From Lacticaseibacillus parakribbianus (GTDB taxonomy: Bacteria; Bacillota; Bacilli; Lactobacillales; Lactobacillaceae), in NCBI RefSeq assembly GCF_025490915.1, contig NZ_JANQBA010000017.1, positions 1 through 62,924 on the forward strand: a stretch of 62,924 bases of DNA. The letters are read 5' to 3'. Under the pieces are notes generated by a model, which searched no databases, was not told the origin of the DNA, and was given only the letters and a program-made list of their open reading frames with translations. The number at the start of each line of letters is the position of its first letter. Within the stretch, counting starts at the first letter, position 1. Of this stretch, positions 34,020 through 45,842 are shown in pieces. The translations under genes were made by a program, and so were the position numbers.

Positions 34020-34493
34020 ATGGCCTTTGAAAAAATTTCTTCCAAATTCAATCAGTTCTTCGCCATGGACCCCGAAGACACCGAGCAGCCCGAGCCGGCC
34101 ACGGCTCAGCCAACGCCAAGTGCGGCGACCGACGGCGCTAACACGCGGCCGGTCACGGCACCGTTTCGCGGTAACAAGGTGGTCGCGATGAGCGACCCGG
34201 CGACCAAGGCGGCCAAAATTGTGGTGTACGAGCCCCGCATCTACTCGGACGCCAAGGAAATCGGCAACCACCTGCTGAACAACCGCGCGGTGGTGGTCAA
34301 CTTCGACCGCATCACACCGGCCGATGCGACCCGCATTGTCGACTTTCTGACCGGCACCGTCTTTGCCATCAACGGCGAGATCAAGCGCATCGGCGAGATG
34401 ATTTTCCTGGTCACACCGGCGAACTTCCAGATCGACGGCAGTCTGGCCGACACGGTCGGCCAAGACGCCGACTTCGACCTGGCAACCCCCTAG
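34020..34493 (+). CDS. sepF: Cell division protein SepF
   Basis: The 157-aa protein has an N-terminal amphipathic helix (MAFEKISSKFNQFFAM), an acidic/proline-rich linker, and a DUF552 domain (about 70-150; VYEPRIYSDAKEIGNHLLNN, RITPADATRIVDFLTGTVFA). It organises FtsZ filaments and anchors them. ATG 34020 follows CGGAGGTG. Confidence 0.93.
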   Translation: MAFEKISSKFNQFFAMDPEDTEQPEPATAQPTPSAATDGANTRPVTAPFRGNKVVAMSDPATKAAKIVVYEPRIYSDAKEIGNHLLNNRAVVVNFDRITPADATRIVDFLTGTVFAINGEIKRIGEMIFLVTPANFQIDGSLADTVGQDADFDLATP

Positions 34494-34502
34494 GAGGTGC
34501 CT

Positions 34503-34778
34503 ATGTTCATTTTCTGGCTTTATCGCGTCTTGAGCTGGGCGCTTGAGGCCTACATGCTCGCCTTGGTGGTGTACGTGCTGATGTCTTGGTTCCCCGGGGC
34601 CCGTGAATCGGCGCTGGGGCGGCTGTTGGCCCGGTTGTGCGAGCCTTACCTGCGGCTGTTTCGCTTCCTGCCGATTTTTGCCGGTATGGACTTCTCGCCG
34701 CTGCTCGCGTTCTTCGTGCTTGGCTTCGTTCAGCGCCTGCTTGGGCAGCTGTTCGGGCTCTTGGTGACGGCACTGTGA
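34503..34778 (+). CDS. YggT family membrane protein
   Basis: The 91-aa protein has two membrane helices around the family motif LSWFPGARESALGRLLARLC (here MSWFPG), then EPYLRLFRFLP. Known dcw-linked YggT proteins are tied loosely to division and osmotic tolerance. The start follows AGGAGGTG, and its end overlaps ylmH by GTGA. Confidence 0.88.
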   Translation: MFIFWLYRVLSWALEAYMLALVVYVLMSWFPGARESALGRLLARLCEPYLRLFRFLPIFAGMDFSPLLAFFVLGFVQRLLGQLFGLLVTAL

Positions 34779-35554
34779 GCGACTTAGATCAGCACTTCAG
34801 AAAAGATGAGGCGCCGTTCATCGCAACGGTGTTGGAGCAGATTGAGACCGCGACGACCGAGTACCGGCCGGTGCTGACCGACTTTTTGGATCCGCGCCAG
34901 GCCTACATCGCAGAGACTTTGATCGCCCGGTCGGACAGCGTCAAGCTGCACTTGTTCGGCGGCATCGCGCAAGCGGAGCGGCGCCGGGCGCTGATTGCGC
35001 CTGACTACTTCGAACCGGCGCCTGAGGATTACGCCTTGGCCGCCATGGAAATCAAGTACCCGCAAAAGTTCGCCGAGCTGCATCACAGCCAGGTGCTTGG
35101 CACCCTCGCCAACTCGGGCATCGCCCGGGCCCAGTTCGGTGATATTCTGACGGCGGCCGGCCACTGGCAGATTGTGACCACCGCCAGTATGTCAGAGTGG
35201 GTGGCGACCAACATCACGCGCATCGGTAAGATTGCGGTGCGGCTGATTCCCATCGACTTGGGCGACCTGGTGACACCGGTGACGGACTGGGAGGCGGCGA
35301 GCCTCACCATGTCCGGCTTGCGGCTGGACAGCCTGGTCGGCCACGCCTTCAACCTGTCGCGAGCCCGGGCCAAGCACCTGGTTGACACTGATAAGGTGCG
35401 GCTGAACTTTGCCGAAACTACGGCGCCGGATGCGGCCATCAGCGTGGCCGACATCGTGTCGGTGCGGGGTTTTGGGCGGGTCCGGGTGCGGGCACTGTTG
35501 GGTGTCACCAAGAAAGGCAAGCAAAAGCTCGACGTTGAGATCATTCACAAATGA
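34775..35554 (+). CDS. YlmH-like S4-domain RNA-binding protein
   Basis: The 259-aa protein has an N-terminal YlmH domain (DLDQHFRKDEAPFIATVLEQ) and a C-terminal S4 domain (about 180-240; SLVGHAFNLSRARAKHLVDT, DIVSVRGFGRVRV). Homologues associate with stalled ribosomes or nascent-chain quality control. GTG 34775 overlaps the yggT stop; the longer open frame runs antisense-like through yggT and is rejected. Confidence 0.9.
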   Translation: MSDLDQHFRKDEAPFIATVLEQIETATTEYRPVLTDFLDPRQAYIAETLIARSDSVKLHLFGGIAQAERRRALIAPDYFEPAPEDYALAAMEIKYPQKFAELHHSQVLGTLANSGIARAQFGDILTAAGHWQIVTTASMSEWVATNITRIGKIAVRLIPIDLGDLVTPVTDWEAASLTMSGLRLDSLVGHAFNLSRARAKHLVDTDKVRLNFAETTAPDAAISVADIVSVRGFGRVRVRALLGVTKKGKQKLDVEIIHK

Positions 35555-35571
35555 GTAGGGGAGGAACTTCT

Positions 35572-36270
35572 ATGGCACTCAGTCCATTAGACATTCACAA
35601 CAAGGAATTCGCCAGCCGCATGCGCGGTTACGACAAAGACGAGGTCAACGATTTTCTGGCGCAGATCATCAAGGATTACAGCGCCGCAATCAAGCACAAC
35701 GAGGAGCTTGAAAAGAGCCTGGCGGAGACGCAAGACAAGATCAAGTACTTCACCGACCTCAAGGATGCGCTGAACCAGTCGATCATCGTGGCCCAGGAGG
35801 CCGCCGACAAGGTCAAGAAGAACGCGGATCAAGAGGCCGAACTGATCACCCAGCAGGCCGAAAAGAACGCGCAAAACCTCCTGACGGATGCGACCGACAA
35901 GGCCAACCACATCCTCGGCGATGCGACCGACAAGGCCAAGACCATCACGGTGCAAACCGAGGACCTGAAGCGCCAGACTCGCGTCTTCCGCCAGCGCCTG
36001 CAGGTGATGCTTGAAAGCCAGCTGGAAGTCGTCAAGAGCCCGGAGTGGAAGGAACTGCTGGCCAGCACCACCGAGGCCGCGGAGTACCTCGATCCGGCCA
36101 ACGCACCGGCACCGCTTGACAACACCCCCCAGGATTCAGTAAACTCAGAGGCAAGTGAAGAAAGCGACGGGCAGACCAAGTACACCGAAATCGTGTTCCC
36201 AACCGATGACGCAGCGGCGTCGGACGATGCGGAAGCGACGCCGGCACCTGAGAACCCGGACGCGGAATAG
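35572..36270 (+). CDS. divIVA: Cell division initiation protein DivIVA
   Basis: The 232-aa protein has the N-terminal membrane-curvature-sensing domain (LSPLDIHNKEFASRMRGYDK, DEVNDFLAQI) followed by a long coiled coil (about 30-170) and an acidic C-terminal tail. It marks poles and septum and typically recruits MinCD in Firmicutes. Start 35572 follows GGGGAGGA. Last gene of the dcw run before the ileS leader. Confidence 0.93.
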   Translation: MALSPLDIHNKEFASRMRGYDKDEVNDFLAQIIKDYSAAIKHNEELEKSLAETQDKIKYFTDLKDALNQSIIVAQEAADKVKKNADQEAELITQQAEKNAQNLLTDATDKANHILGDATDKAKTITVQTEDLKRQTRVFRQRLQVMLESQLEVVKSPEWKELLASTTEAAEYLDPANAPAPLDNTPQDSVNSEASEESDGQTKYTEIVFPTDDAAASDDAEATPAPENPDAE

Positions 36271-36289
36271 TAACGTCAGAACACAAGCC

Positions 36290-36487
36290 AGGCGTGGCGG
36301 CAGGTCAGCGAATCGGGGACGGTGGAAGCCCGAGCCACAAGCGCGTCTTGGTATCAGTTCGCAGTTGTGCAGTCGAGATGTAGGCCGCACCGGTCACCAC
36401 CGTTATCGGGCATTGAGGGGTCATTGCGACCCGAACCTAGGTGGTACCACGAGATTCTCGTCCTATTCGGAGAGAATCTTTTTTTGT
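36290..36487 (+). promoter_or_regulatory. T-box leader for ileS (isoleucine)
   Basis: Stem I carries GGTGGAAGCCC (36321-36331) and, two bases before the GCGAA/TTCGC closing helix, the specifier ATC (36353-36355, Ile). The T-box AGGTGGTACCACG (36439-36451) competes with a terminator (AGATTCTC/GAGAATCT, then seven T, ending about 36487). Uncharged tRNA-Ile promotes read-through into ileS. Confidence 0.95.
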
Positions 36488-36514
36488 GCCGCCGGACATT
36501 TTTAGGAGGAGACT

Positions 36515-39301
<2,787 letters not shown>

Positions 39302-39302
39302 C

Positions 39303-39503
39303 ATGCAGGGACGCGTGAAAAACTTTAACGAGGACAAGGGGTTCGGCTTCATCGAAGTCGAGAACCAGCCGGATGTGTTCGTCCACTTCTCCGCCATTCT
39401 CGGCGGGGGCTACAAGACGCTGCACCCCGGCGACGTCGTGGACTTTGTGATTGTCGAGGGCCCGCGCGGTCCGCAGGCAGCCAACGTTCAAGTCAAGAAT
39501 TAA
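39303..39503 (+). CDS. Cold-shock domain protein
   Basis: The 66-aa OB-fold protein has RNP1 KGFGFI and RNP2 VFVHFSAI intact. It begins [20 protein letters not shown]. Such proteins bind single-stranded RNA as chaperones. It starts one base after the ileS stop with no room for its own promoter, so expression is tied to ileS and its T-box, an unusual pairing. Confidence 0.93.
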   Translation: MQGRVKNFNEDKGFGFIEVENQPDVFVHFSAILGGGYKTLHPGDVVDFVIVEGPRGPQAANVQVKN

Positions 39504-39552
39504 GCCGAACGGTCATCGCACACGCGGTGGCCGTTTGCCATCGGAGGACTCA

Positions 39553-40059
39553 ATGACCGAATTCGCCCTGATTCTACAGTTCGAAGACCACGCGGCCCAG
39601 ACCCTGGTCGCCTGGCGCGCCGGGATCGGACAGCTGATTGGACAGCCCGCGGGGGTGCCGCCGCACCTGACGCTGGCCGCCTTCAGCGCCGCAGGCGGGG
39701 CGGCGGTGCAGGCACGCGTCGCGGCTGCGGTGGGTCAGTTTGCGGTCGGGCCGGTGCGGCTGGCCAGTCTCGGGGCGTTCATCCCTGCGGTAGTGTACGC
39801 GGCGCCGCTGTGGACCCCGGGCTTAGTTGCGGCGAACCGGCTGGCCAACGCGCTGGGCGACGCAGCGCCGACATCGCGTTACGCGCCTGATGGGTGGCAG
39901 CCTCACGTCGCCCTGGCCTCACACTTGGGCCCGGCCAACCTGAACGCCGCGCTCATCTGGCTGACGGCGCGGTTCACGCCGCTGACGCTGGTCGAACCAA
40001 GGCTGGTGCTGATTGCCTGTGACCCGTACCAAGAGCTTGCCCGCTGGGCGATTCGCTAG
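39553..40059 (+). CDS. 2H phosphoesterase superfamily protein (2'-5' RNA ligase-like)
   Basis: The 168-aa protein has two His motifs about 80 residues apart: PHLTLAAF (H-x-T) and PHVALASH (H-x-A). The family usually has Thr/Ser two residues after each His, and here the second is Ala. Members hydrolyse or ligate 2'-5' or cyclic nucleotide bonds; the substrate is unknown. Start 39553 follows CGGAGGA. It lies 49 bp after the cold-shock gene, probably in the same transcript. Confidence 0.7.
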   Translation: MTEFALILQFEDHAAQTLVAWRAGIGQLIGQPAGVPPHLTLAAFSAAGGAAVQARVAAAVGQFAVGPVRLASLGAFIPAVVYAAPLWTPGLVAANRLANALGDAAPTSRYAPDGWQPHVALASHLGPANLNAALIWLTARFTPLTLVEPRLVLIACDPYQELARWAIR

Positions 40060-40069
40060 GGGAGACGCA

Positions 40070-40100
40070 AGAAAAGGGTTGGCCAGAGATCGGCCAGCCC
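40070..40100 (-). terminator. Minus-strand terminator for the PstS-like gene
   Basis: GGGCTGGCC and GGCCAACCC (minus strand) pair around a short loop, followed by CTTTTC. Confidence 0.5.
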
Positions 40101-40130
40101 GAATTGAACACGAAAGTTGCATCACAGTGC

Positions 40131-40239
40131 GGGCCATATGTCAACGCCCACGCGCACAAGGCGGCCACCACGCGTTTCCTAAGTTCGGGAAACACGCGGT
40201 GGCCGCCTTGTACTCTGGGCTAAGTGCGACTTATGGCCC
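40131..40239. terminator. Very long nested hairpin between convergent genes
   Basis: The inner arms CAAGGCGGCCACCACGCG and CGCGGTGGCCGCCTTG enclose a TTTCC/GGGAAA pairing and a small loop. The outer arms GGGCCATA and TTATGGCCC extend the structure to about 109 bp with interruptions. It likely terminates both directions, but it is longer than needed for that. Confidence 0.7.
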
Positions 40240-40253
40240 AGCATTCGGTGTCG

Positions 40254-41147
40254 TTACTTGTCTTCGATCTTGCCGTCGTGGGTCCGGGCCACCTTCATCG
40301 CGGTGACGCGGATGTAGCCCATCTTCTTCACCAGGGTGTCTTGCACCTTGGCGGATTGGATGTAGTTGATGAACTTGGCGGTTGCGGCGTTCGGCGAGCC
40401 CTTGGTGTACATGTGCTCGTAAGCCCAGATCACCCACTTGTTGGTGGTCACGTTGGCGTCGGTTGGTTTGACGTTGTCCAGGGCGACCGGCGTGACGCCG
40501 TCTTGGATAGCGGAGAAGGCGAGGTAGGAGATTGCGCCCGGCGTCTGCTTGACCATCTTCATGACGGTGCCGCTGGAGTCTTGTTCCTGGGTGGTGACGA
40601 CCTTGGTGGTCTTCAGGCCGAGGTTTTCGAAGGTCGCGCGGGTGCCGGAGCCTTGGGCGCGGTTGATCACCACAATTTTTTGGTCCTTACCACCGACTTG
40701 CTTCCAGTTGGTCGCCTTGCCGGTGAAGATGTCCAGCAGCTGCTGGTGGGTGAGGTTGGTCACGCCGGTGCCGGGGTGAACCACCGGGGCGATGCCGACC
40801 ACGGCGACCTGGTGATCGACCAAGGCGTTGGCGTCGACGCCGTCTTTTTCCTGGGCGAAAATGTCGGAGTTGCCGATGGTGACGGTGCCGCTAGCCACCT
40901 GGCTGAGGCCGGCGCCGGAGCCGCCACCTTGCACCGTGATGTCGGCGCCAGGGGTCGCCTGCTGGTAATTTTGGGCCGCGGCCTCGACCAGCGGCTGCAG
41001 GGCGGTGGAACCGACCGCCACGATCTTGGTTGAGGTGGTGGCGCTGCTTGAGGTTGACTTCTTGGCCTCGCCTTGCGCGTTTTGGCTGCCGCAGCCGGCC
41101 AGGACGAACAGTAGTGCTAAGGTAGTGAACAAACCAGTTTTCTTCAT
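40254..41147 (-). CDS. PstS-like phosphate-binding lipoprotein
   Basis: The 297-aa protein has a signal peptide with lipobox LAGC (about residue 19) and a low-complexity Ser/Thr linker. The PstS-type domain follows: GSTALQPLVEAAAQNYQQA, GGGSGAGLSQVASGTVTIGN, and NRAQGSGTRATFENLGL, which line the phosphate site. It captures phosphate or a similar oxyanion for an ABC importer. No pstCAB genes are adjacent, so it is an orphan. ATG 41147 follows TGGGGGAAAG; the longer frame is unsupported. Confidence 0.85.
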   Translation of the reverse strand: MKKTGLFTTLALLFVLAGCGSQNAQGEAKKSTSSSATTSTKIVAVGSTALQPLVEAAAQNYQQATPGADITVQGGGSGAGLSQVASGTVTIGNSDIFAQEKDGVDANALVDHQVAVVGIAPVVHPGTGVTNLTHQQLLDIFTGKATNWKQVGGKDQKIVVINRAQGSGTRATFENLGLKTTKVVTTQEQDSSGTVMKMVKQTPGAISYLAFSAIQDGVTPVALDNVKPTDANVTTNKWVIWAYEHMYTKGSPNAATAKFINYIQSAKVQDTLVKKMGYIRVTAMKVARTHDGKIEDK

Positions 41148-41329
41148 TATCTTTCCCCCATCAATTAGGATAGGCTCATTGTACCGGCGGCGCGTAAAGA
41201 TTCGGGCAATTTCCTGTATCGGTTGCGTATCGATTCTGTAAAGTGTGTAAAAAATGGCGGCCCTGCCACTTGGCTTTTCAGAAAACATCGGCGTATACTA
41301 ATCAGTAATCAATCTTGCGGGAGGCAATC

Positions 41330-42757
41330 ATGCAAAGCTACGTCAACGACCCGGTCGTCCAAAAGAACCGCTGGTGGATCATCACCGCGGTGGGGATGTT
41401 CACCATCATGTCCACGCTGGACGGCTCCATTGTCAACATCGCGCTGCCGGTGATGGCCAAGGACCTCAAAGTGCCGATGAACCAGGCCGAGTGGGTGGTG
41501 TCCAGCTACCTGATTGTGATCTGCGCCTTGCTGCTGCTGATGGGCAAGCTGGGGGACACGCTGGGCAAAATTCGCATCTTTCGCCTCGGCACCGTGCTGT
41601 TCACGATCGGCTCGCTTTTGGCCGGCTTCAACCACAGTTTCGGGCTGCTGTTAGCCGCCCGGGTGGTGCAGGCGCTTGGGGCGTCGATGACCATGGCCAA
41701 CAACAACGGCATCATCACCGAGGTCTTTCCGATGAAGGAACGCGGCAAGGCGCTGGGGTTGATCGGCTCGTTCGTCTCGGTCGGCTCGATTGCCGGGCCC
41801 GGCATCGGCGGCCTGATTCTGGGCCAGCTGCCCTGGGGCTACATTTTTTGGATCAACATTCCCATCGGCCTGTTGACCATGGCGGTCGGCCACTGGGTGC
41901 TGCCCAAAGACCTCGCGCCGTCCCATGCGCCGATCGACTGGGCCGGCTTCGCCAGCTTCGTGGCGGTGATTGTCCCGTTCTTCGTCGCCGTCAACCTGGG
42001 GCAGGTGGTGGGCTTTGGCGACTGGCGGGTGCTTGCGCTGTTCGTTGTCGCAATTCTGGCGCTTGGGCTATTCACCCGCCTCGAGCGGCGGCACAAGGCG
42101 CCGTTGGTGTCGTTCAAGCTGTTTCAAAACGCCGAGTTCACCATCAGCCTGCTGGCCGGGTTCTTGATTTTTGTCACCAACTTCTTCTTCAATGTTATCT
42201 CGCCGTTTTACCTCGAAAACGCACGGGGGCTGTCGGCGACGACGGCCGGCTACATTCTGATGATTTTCCCAATCGTCCAGGTCATCGTCGCGCCTTTGGC
42301 CGGCAGCCTGTCGGATAAAATCGGGCCGTACAAAATCACGCTGGTCGGCCTCCTGGTGATCTTAATCAGCCAGCTGGGTTACGCCTTCTTGAACCTGGCG
42401 ACGCCGCTGGGCCTGGTCATCGTGCTGATCGGGGTGATGGGCTTTGGCAACGGCAGCTTCCAGTCGCCGAACAACACGGTGGTGATGAGCGCCGTGGCGC
42501 CGCAGGACCTGGGCATCGCCGGCGGGTTGAACGCGCTGGCGCGCAACCTCGGCATGGTGGTCGGCATTTCGGCGGCCACCACCGTGTTGTTCAGGGCTAT
42601 GAGCCACACCGCCGGCCGGAAGGTGACGACCTACCTGCCGCAGCATCCCGACTACTTCATTCAAGGGATGCACGTGGCCTTCGCCGTTGCCGCGGCAATC
42701 TGCTTGGTGGCGGTGGCGCTGACGGCCTACCGGATGCGCCAGCAGACGAGAAACTAG
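41330..42757 (+). CDS. DHA2-family (EmrB/QacA) MFS drug exporter
   Basis: The 475-aa protein has about 14 membrane helices. It carries an Asp in helix 1 (STLDGSIVNIALPVM), motif A (GKLGDTLGKIRIF), and motif C (GSFVSVGSIAGPGIGGLIL). It expels hydrophobic or cationic compounds using the proton gradient. The specific substrate is unknown. Start 41330 follows GGGAGG. A -10 TATACT (41294-41299) with TTGGCT 18 bp upstream serves as promoter. Confidence 0.88.
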   Translation: MQSYVNDPVVQKNRWWIITAVGMFTIMSTLDGSIVNIALPVMAKDLKVPMNQAEWVVSSYLIVICALLLLMGKLGDTLGKIRIFRLGTVLFTIGSLLAGFNHSFGLLLAARVVQALGASMTMANNNGIITEVFPMKERGKALGLIGSFVSVGSIAGPGIGGLILGQLPWGYIFWINIPIGLLTMAVGHWVLPKDLAPSHAPIDWAGFASFVAVIVPFFVAVNLGQVVGFGDWRVLALFVVAILALGLFTRLERRHKAPLVSFKLFQNAEFTISLLAGFLIFVTNFFFNVISPFYLENARGLSATTAGYILMIFPIVQVIVAPLAGSLSDKIGPYKITLVGLLVILISQLGYAFLNLATPLGLVIVLIGVMGFGNGSFQSPNNTVVMSAVAPQDLGIAGGLNALARNLGMVVGISAATTVLFRAMSHTAGRKVTTYLPQHPDYFIQGMHVAFAVAAAICLVAVALTAYRMRQQTRN

Positions 42758-42816
42758 GGCGGCCGGCCCGACCGGCGCCAACGCCCCCTGGTGCGACTGC
42801 GTGGTCGCCGCGGCCA

Positions 42817-42870
42817 CAAAAAAAGCGCATGTCTTCTCGCCGTTAGCGGCGGCGGACATGCGCTTTTTGC
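42817..42870. terminator. Bidirectional terminator
   Basis: AAAAAAAGCGCATGTC and GACATGCGCTTTTT pair around an inner hairpin, between the exporter and telA. Confidence 0.9.
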
Positions 42871-42881
42871 GGTTGGTGCGG

Positions 42882-44060
42882 TCAGGCCTGCGGGGTACCG
42901 CCGCCCATGCGACCGGAGGTGTAATCGAGCAGGTGGTTCTTGAGGTCGTTTTCCATGTTGGAGAGCTCCGCTTCTGCGGCCTTGCGCTTGGCGCGACCGT
43001 CCTGTTGAATCTGCAGGGTCTGCTTGAGCGTTTCGACCAGGTCGTTTTGGGTCTGGGTCAAGGTTTCGATGTCGACCACGCCGCGCTCGTTTTCCTTGGC
43101 CGTTTCGATGGCCGAAATCTTGAGCATCGAGGCGTTCTTCTTCAGCAGGTCGTTGGTGGTTTCGGAGACCTGGCGCTGGGCGGTGACCGCGTCCTTTTGC
43201 CGCAGCAGGGTTAAGGCGATGGCCACCTGGTTCTTCCACAGCGGAATCGCGGTGTTGATGCTGGCTTGAATCTTTTCGGCCAGAGCCTGGTTGGTGTTTT
43301 GAATCAGGCGAATCTGTGGGGCCTGTTGCAGGGTGATCTGCCGGGCCAGCTGCAGGTCGTAGGCGCGTTTTTCAAGCCGGGCCTGGAACTGCTTGAGGTC
43401 GTTGACCTCTTGGACCTTCATCTGGTCACCGGAGTCTTGGGCTTCCTTGAGCGCCACCGGAATCGTGGTGGTTTCAAGTTCTTGCAGCTTCATCTTGGCC
43501 GCGGCGATGTAGATGTTCAAGGCGTCAAAGTAGGCCTTGTTTTGGCCGTACAGCTCCTCGAGCATCTTGTTGTCGGTCAAGAGGCCCTGCTGCTCTTTTT
43601 CCAGGCGGCTGGCAATCGCGTCGATTTGGGCGCCGATCTTTTGGTACTTAGCCGTGATTTCGAAAATCGAGCGGCGAACCTTGCCGAACATCTTCTTGAA
43701 AATGTTGCTGTTTTCGGCTCGCAGCTCGTCGGGGTTGGCCTCGTTGAGCCGGGCCATCAGGCTGGACAGGGCATCCCCGACGGCGCCGGTGTCTTGGCTT
43801 TGCACCTGATCCAGCATGGTTTGCGAGAAGTTGCCGAGCTGCTTTTGGGCGGCGGCGCCGTAGCTCAGCACCGCGTCTTGGCTCTTGACGTCCAGCTGCT
43901 TGGCCAGCTCCTTGGCCTGGGCCTCCTGCTCGGGGGTCAAGGTCGGGGTCTCGGCCTGCGCCTCTTTTTTGGCCACCGGGTTGGCAGTGGCGGAAAATGG
44001 CTGGCTCAACAAGTCATTGACCAGGTTTTGCGTGTCGGTTTGCGGCTGTTCTTCACTCAT
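42882..44060 (-). CDS. TelA-like toxic anion resistance protein
   Basis: The 392-aa soluble, mostly coiled-coil protein matches TelA/KlaA (PF05816): [26 protein letters not shown], and the long helix with [20 protein letters not shown]. Family members are linked to tellurite or envelope-stress resistance; the mechanism is unknown. Its start overlaps the end of xpaC by 8 bases, a conserved pair (B. subtilis xpaC-yaaN). Confidence 0.88.
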   Translation of the reverse strand: MSEEQPQTDTQNLVNDLLSQPFSATANPVAKKEAQAETPTLTPEQEAQAKELAKQLDVKSQDAVLSYGAAAQKQLGNFSQTMLDQVQSQDTGAVGDALSSLMARLNEANPDELRAENSNIFKKMFGKVRRSIFEITAKYQKIGAQIDAIASRLEKEQQGLLTDNKMLEELYGQNKAYFDALNIYIAAAKMKLQELETTTIPVALKEAQDSGDQMKVQEVNDLKQFQARLEKRAYDLQLARQITLQQAPQIRLIQNTNQALAEKIQASINTAIPLWKNQVAIALTLLRQKDAVTAQRQVSETTNDLLKKNASMLKISAIETAKENERGVVDIETLTQTQNDLVETLKQTLQIQQDGRAKRKAAEAELSNMENDLKNHLLDYTSGRMGGGTPQA

Positions 44061-44811
44061 GCGATTTCTCCATTTCTTCTTTAGCCAGGTTGCCAGCGAC
44101 TTGGTGGCCCGGAGCCAGGTTGCCAGCGACTTGGTGGCCCGGTAGGACGGTCGATTCGTTCAGCCGCGGCTGCATCTGCCGCTTGGCCAGGGCCACCGAG
44201 GCCTCCAGGTCATCCAGGTCGTTCTCGACGAAGGCGGCGTAGTCGGCTTTGACCGCCTCGGCCAGGTCGCCCAAGGCGTTGGCCGCGGTGGTCAACACGT
44301 CGTAGGTGTCTTGGGTCTTGACCTCGTGGTGGCTGATTTCCTCGTATTTCTGGGCGATGCTGACCAGGTTGGGCAGCTGCTCGTAGACGAAGTGGCCGGC
44401 GCTTGCCAGTTGCTTGGGCGTCTTGACCACGGCCTTGAAGTAGGCGTGCATCACGTTGTCCAGATCGTGGTTGAGCGCGACGCTCTTGATTTTCGGGACG
44501 CGGTTTTCGATGTTTTCGAACTGGCGAATCTGTGCGGCCACCTGGTCCATGGTCTCGCGAAACAGGTCGATTTCACTTTCATTGAGACCGGAGTCGGCGT
44601 AATGCGCCGCCATCTTGTCGGTCATCGGCGGGGTCGCCACCGGGGCGGTCGGGCGCGGTCGGCTCAGCTCGCCGAGGATTCGGGCGAAGCCGAAGACCAC
44701 GGCGACGAAAACGGCCAGCCACAGGCGGGTGCTGACGGCGCCGAGGACGAAGCCGCCGAGGGTCCACAGCCCCACGCGCAGCCAGCGAATCTGTTTGTCA
44801 TTTTTTTTCAC
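44053..44811 (-). CDS. XpaC-like 5-bromo-4-chloroindolyl phosphate hydrolysis family protein
   Basis: The 252-aa protein has two N-terminal membrane helices ([20 protein letters not shown] and [11 protein letters not shown]), then a cytoplasmic helical domain (about 70-215; [20 protein letters not shown] onward) with the XpaC pattern. Its last 30 residues contain a perfect tandem copy of [10 protein letters not shown], encoded by 44083-44142. It forms an operon with telA. The catalytic claim in the family name is not demonstrated. Confidence 0.82.
   Translation of the reverse strand: MKKNDKQIRWLRVGLWTLGGFVLGAVSTRLWLAVFVAVVFGFARILGELSRPRPTAPVATPPMTDKMAAHYADSGLNESEIDLFRETMDQVAAQIRQFENIENRVPKIKSVALNHDLDNVMHAYFKAVVKTPKQLASAGHFVYEQLPNLVSIAQKYEEISHHEVKTQDTYDVLTTAANALGDLAEAVKADYAAFVENDLDDLEASVALAKRQMQPRLNESTVLPGHQVAGNLAPGHQVAGNLAKEEMEKSHE
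44083..44142. repeat. Perfect 30-bp tandem duplication in xpaC
   Basis: Two identical in-frame 30-bp units (44083-44112, 44113-44142) add ten residues to the XpaC C-terminus. Identity at the DNA level indicates a recent slippage event. Confidence 0.92.
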
Positions 44812-44960
44812 GGGCTCACTTCCTGAATTGTTATCGTGCCTTTAGTTTACCATACAACCGGAGGGGGAATATCGGCCCTAGGATTGACTTTCGTTTAGAT
44901 TTGGTTAAGGCGTTGGCGTTTGGCCCAGAGATTGGTAAGATACAGAAAAGGAGTCGACTC

Positions 44961-45497
44961 ATGGAACAATTAATGCACACCACGCGCCTTTACACCGGGC
45001 GCATTCTCAACTTGGACCGGCTGACCGTTCAACTGCCCGATGGCACCCCCGCCTTGCGCGAGGTGGTTCGCACCACCGGTGCCGCCGGGGTCTTGGCGCA
45101 ATCCGGCGAGCGCGTCTTGTTCGTGCGACAGTGGCGAACCCCGCTTGGGCAAGAGACCCTCGAGCTGCCGGCCGGGCGGATCGAACCCGGCGAGGCGCCG
45201 CTGGCCACCGCCAAGCGCGAGCTCAACGAAGAGGCGCAGCTGGCTGCGACCAACTGGCACTACCTCGCGCGGGTGGCCCAAAGCGCCGGCTTCTCGGATG
45301 CCACCATCACCTTGTATTCGGCGACGGGGTTGCACCGGCCGGCCAACCAGCGGTCGCAAGACGTCGGCGAGGCGGTGGCCGGCGAGTGGCTGACTTTGGC
45401 CGAGGCGCTTGAGGCTCAGGCCCAAGGCGTCATCTGCGACGCCAAAACGGTGATCGGCTTGCTGCACTGGCAGCTCAAGGAGGCGCAACATGTCTGA
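44961..45497 (+). CDS. NUDIX hydrolase, ADP-ribose pyrophosphatase type
   Basis: The 178-aa protein has a Nudix box GRIEPGEAPLATAKRELNEE followed by AQL, with Gln where Gly is usual. Upstream LFVRQWRTPLGQETLELPAG is typical of ADP-ribose pyrophosphatases. It would hydrolyse ADP-ribose to AMP and ribose-5-phosphate. ATG 44961 follows AAAAGGAG. It overlaps the next gene by 8 bases and begins a run including mtnN and the cysteine desulfurase. Confidence 0.85.
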   Translation: MEQLMHTTRLYTGRILNLDRLTVQLPDGTPALREVVRTTGAAGVLAQSGERVLFVRQWRTPLGQETLELPAGRIEPGEAPLATAKRELNEEAQLAATNWHYLARVAQSAGFSDATITLYSATGLHRPANQRSQDVGEAVAGEWLTLAEALEAQAQGVICDAKTVIGLLHWQLKEAQHV

Positions 45498-45759
45498 TAT
45501 TCCCACCAGAAAGGCCTACCGCGAGGCCCAGGCCAAGGCCGAAAGCGCGGCCGCGGAACGCGACGTCAAGCGCCGCGAAACCGAGCGTGATTACGCCGCG
45601 GCCCAACGGACGGCCAAAAAGCGCAAGGCCGAGCCGAACACGCGCTTTGACGCGGTGACCTACACCAAGGTCAACAGCCTCAAAAAGAAGCTGAACTGGG
45701 CGATCGGCATTGTGGTCGTGCTTTTGATCATCGTCGCCGTGGTGTTGTTCAAGCTGTAG
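45490..45759 (+). CDS. Tail-anchored charged protein, unknown function
   Basis: The 89-aa protein has a long charged helix (residues 5-65, rich in Arg, Lys, Glu, Ala) and one C-terminal membrane helix (WAIGIVVVLLIIVAVVLF). It overlaps the NUDIX gene and precedes mtnN, an arrangement I recall from other lactobacilli. No enzymatic motif is present. Confidence 0.75.
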   Translation: MSDIPTRKAYREAQAKAESAAAERDVKRRETERDYAAAQRTAKKRKAEPNTRFDAVTYTKVNSLKKKLNWAIGIVVVLLIIVAVVLFKL

Positions 45760-45842
45760 CGGTTTGCGGCCGCCCGGCGGTTAAGGTAGAATAGTTCCTT
45801 GTAAATATGCGGCCACCGGCCGGCGAGAATGGAGTAGTGAAG

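Noticed and set aside
32790..34463. 557-codon minus-strand ORF opposite ftsZ-sepF
   Set aside because: Codon-bias shadow of two well-defined division genes.
41374..42318. 314-codon plus-strand ORF inside the exporter gene
   Set aside because: Out-of-frame shadow; composition is Arg/Gly/Ala/His-rich and the exporter frame has membrane helices and motifs.
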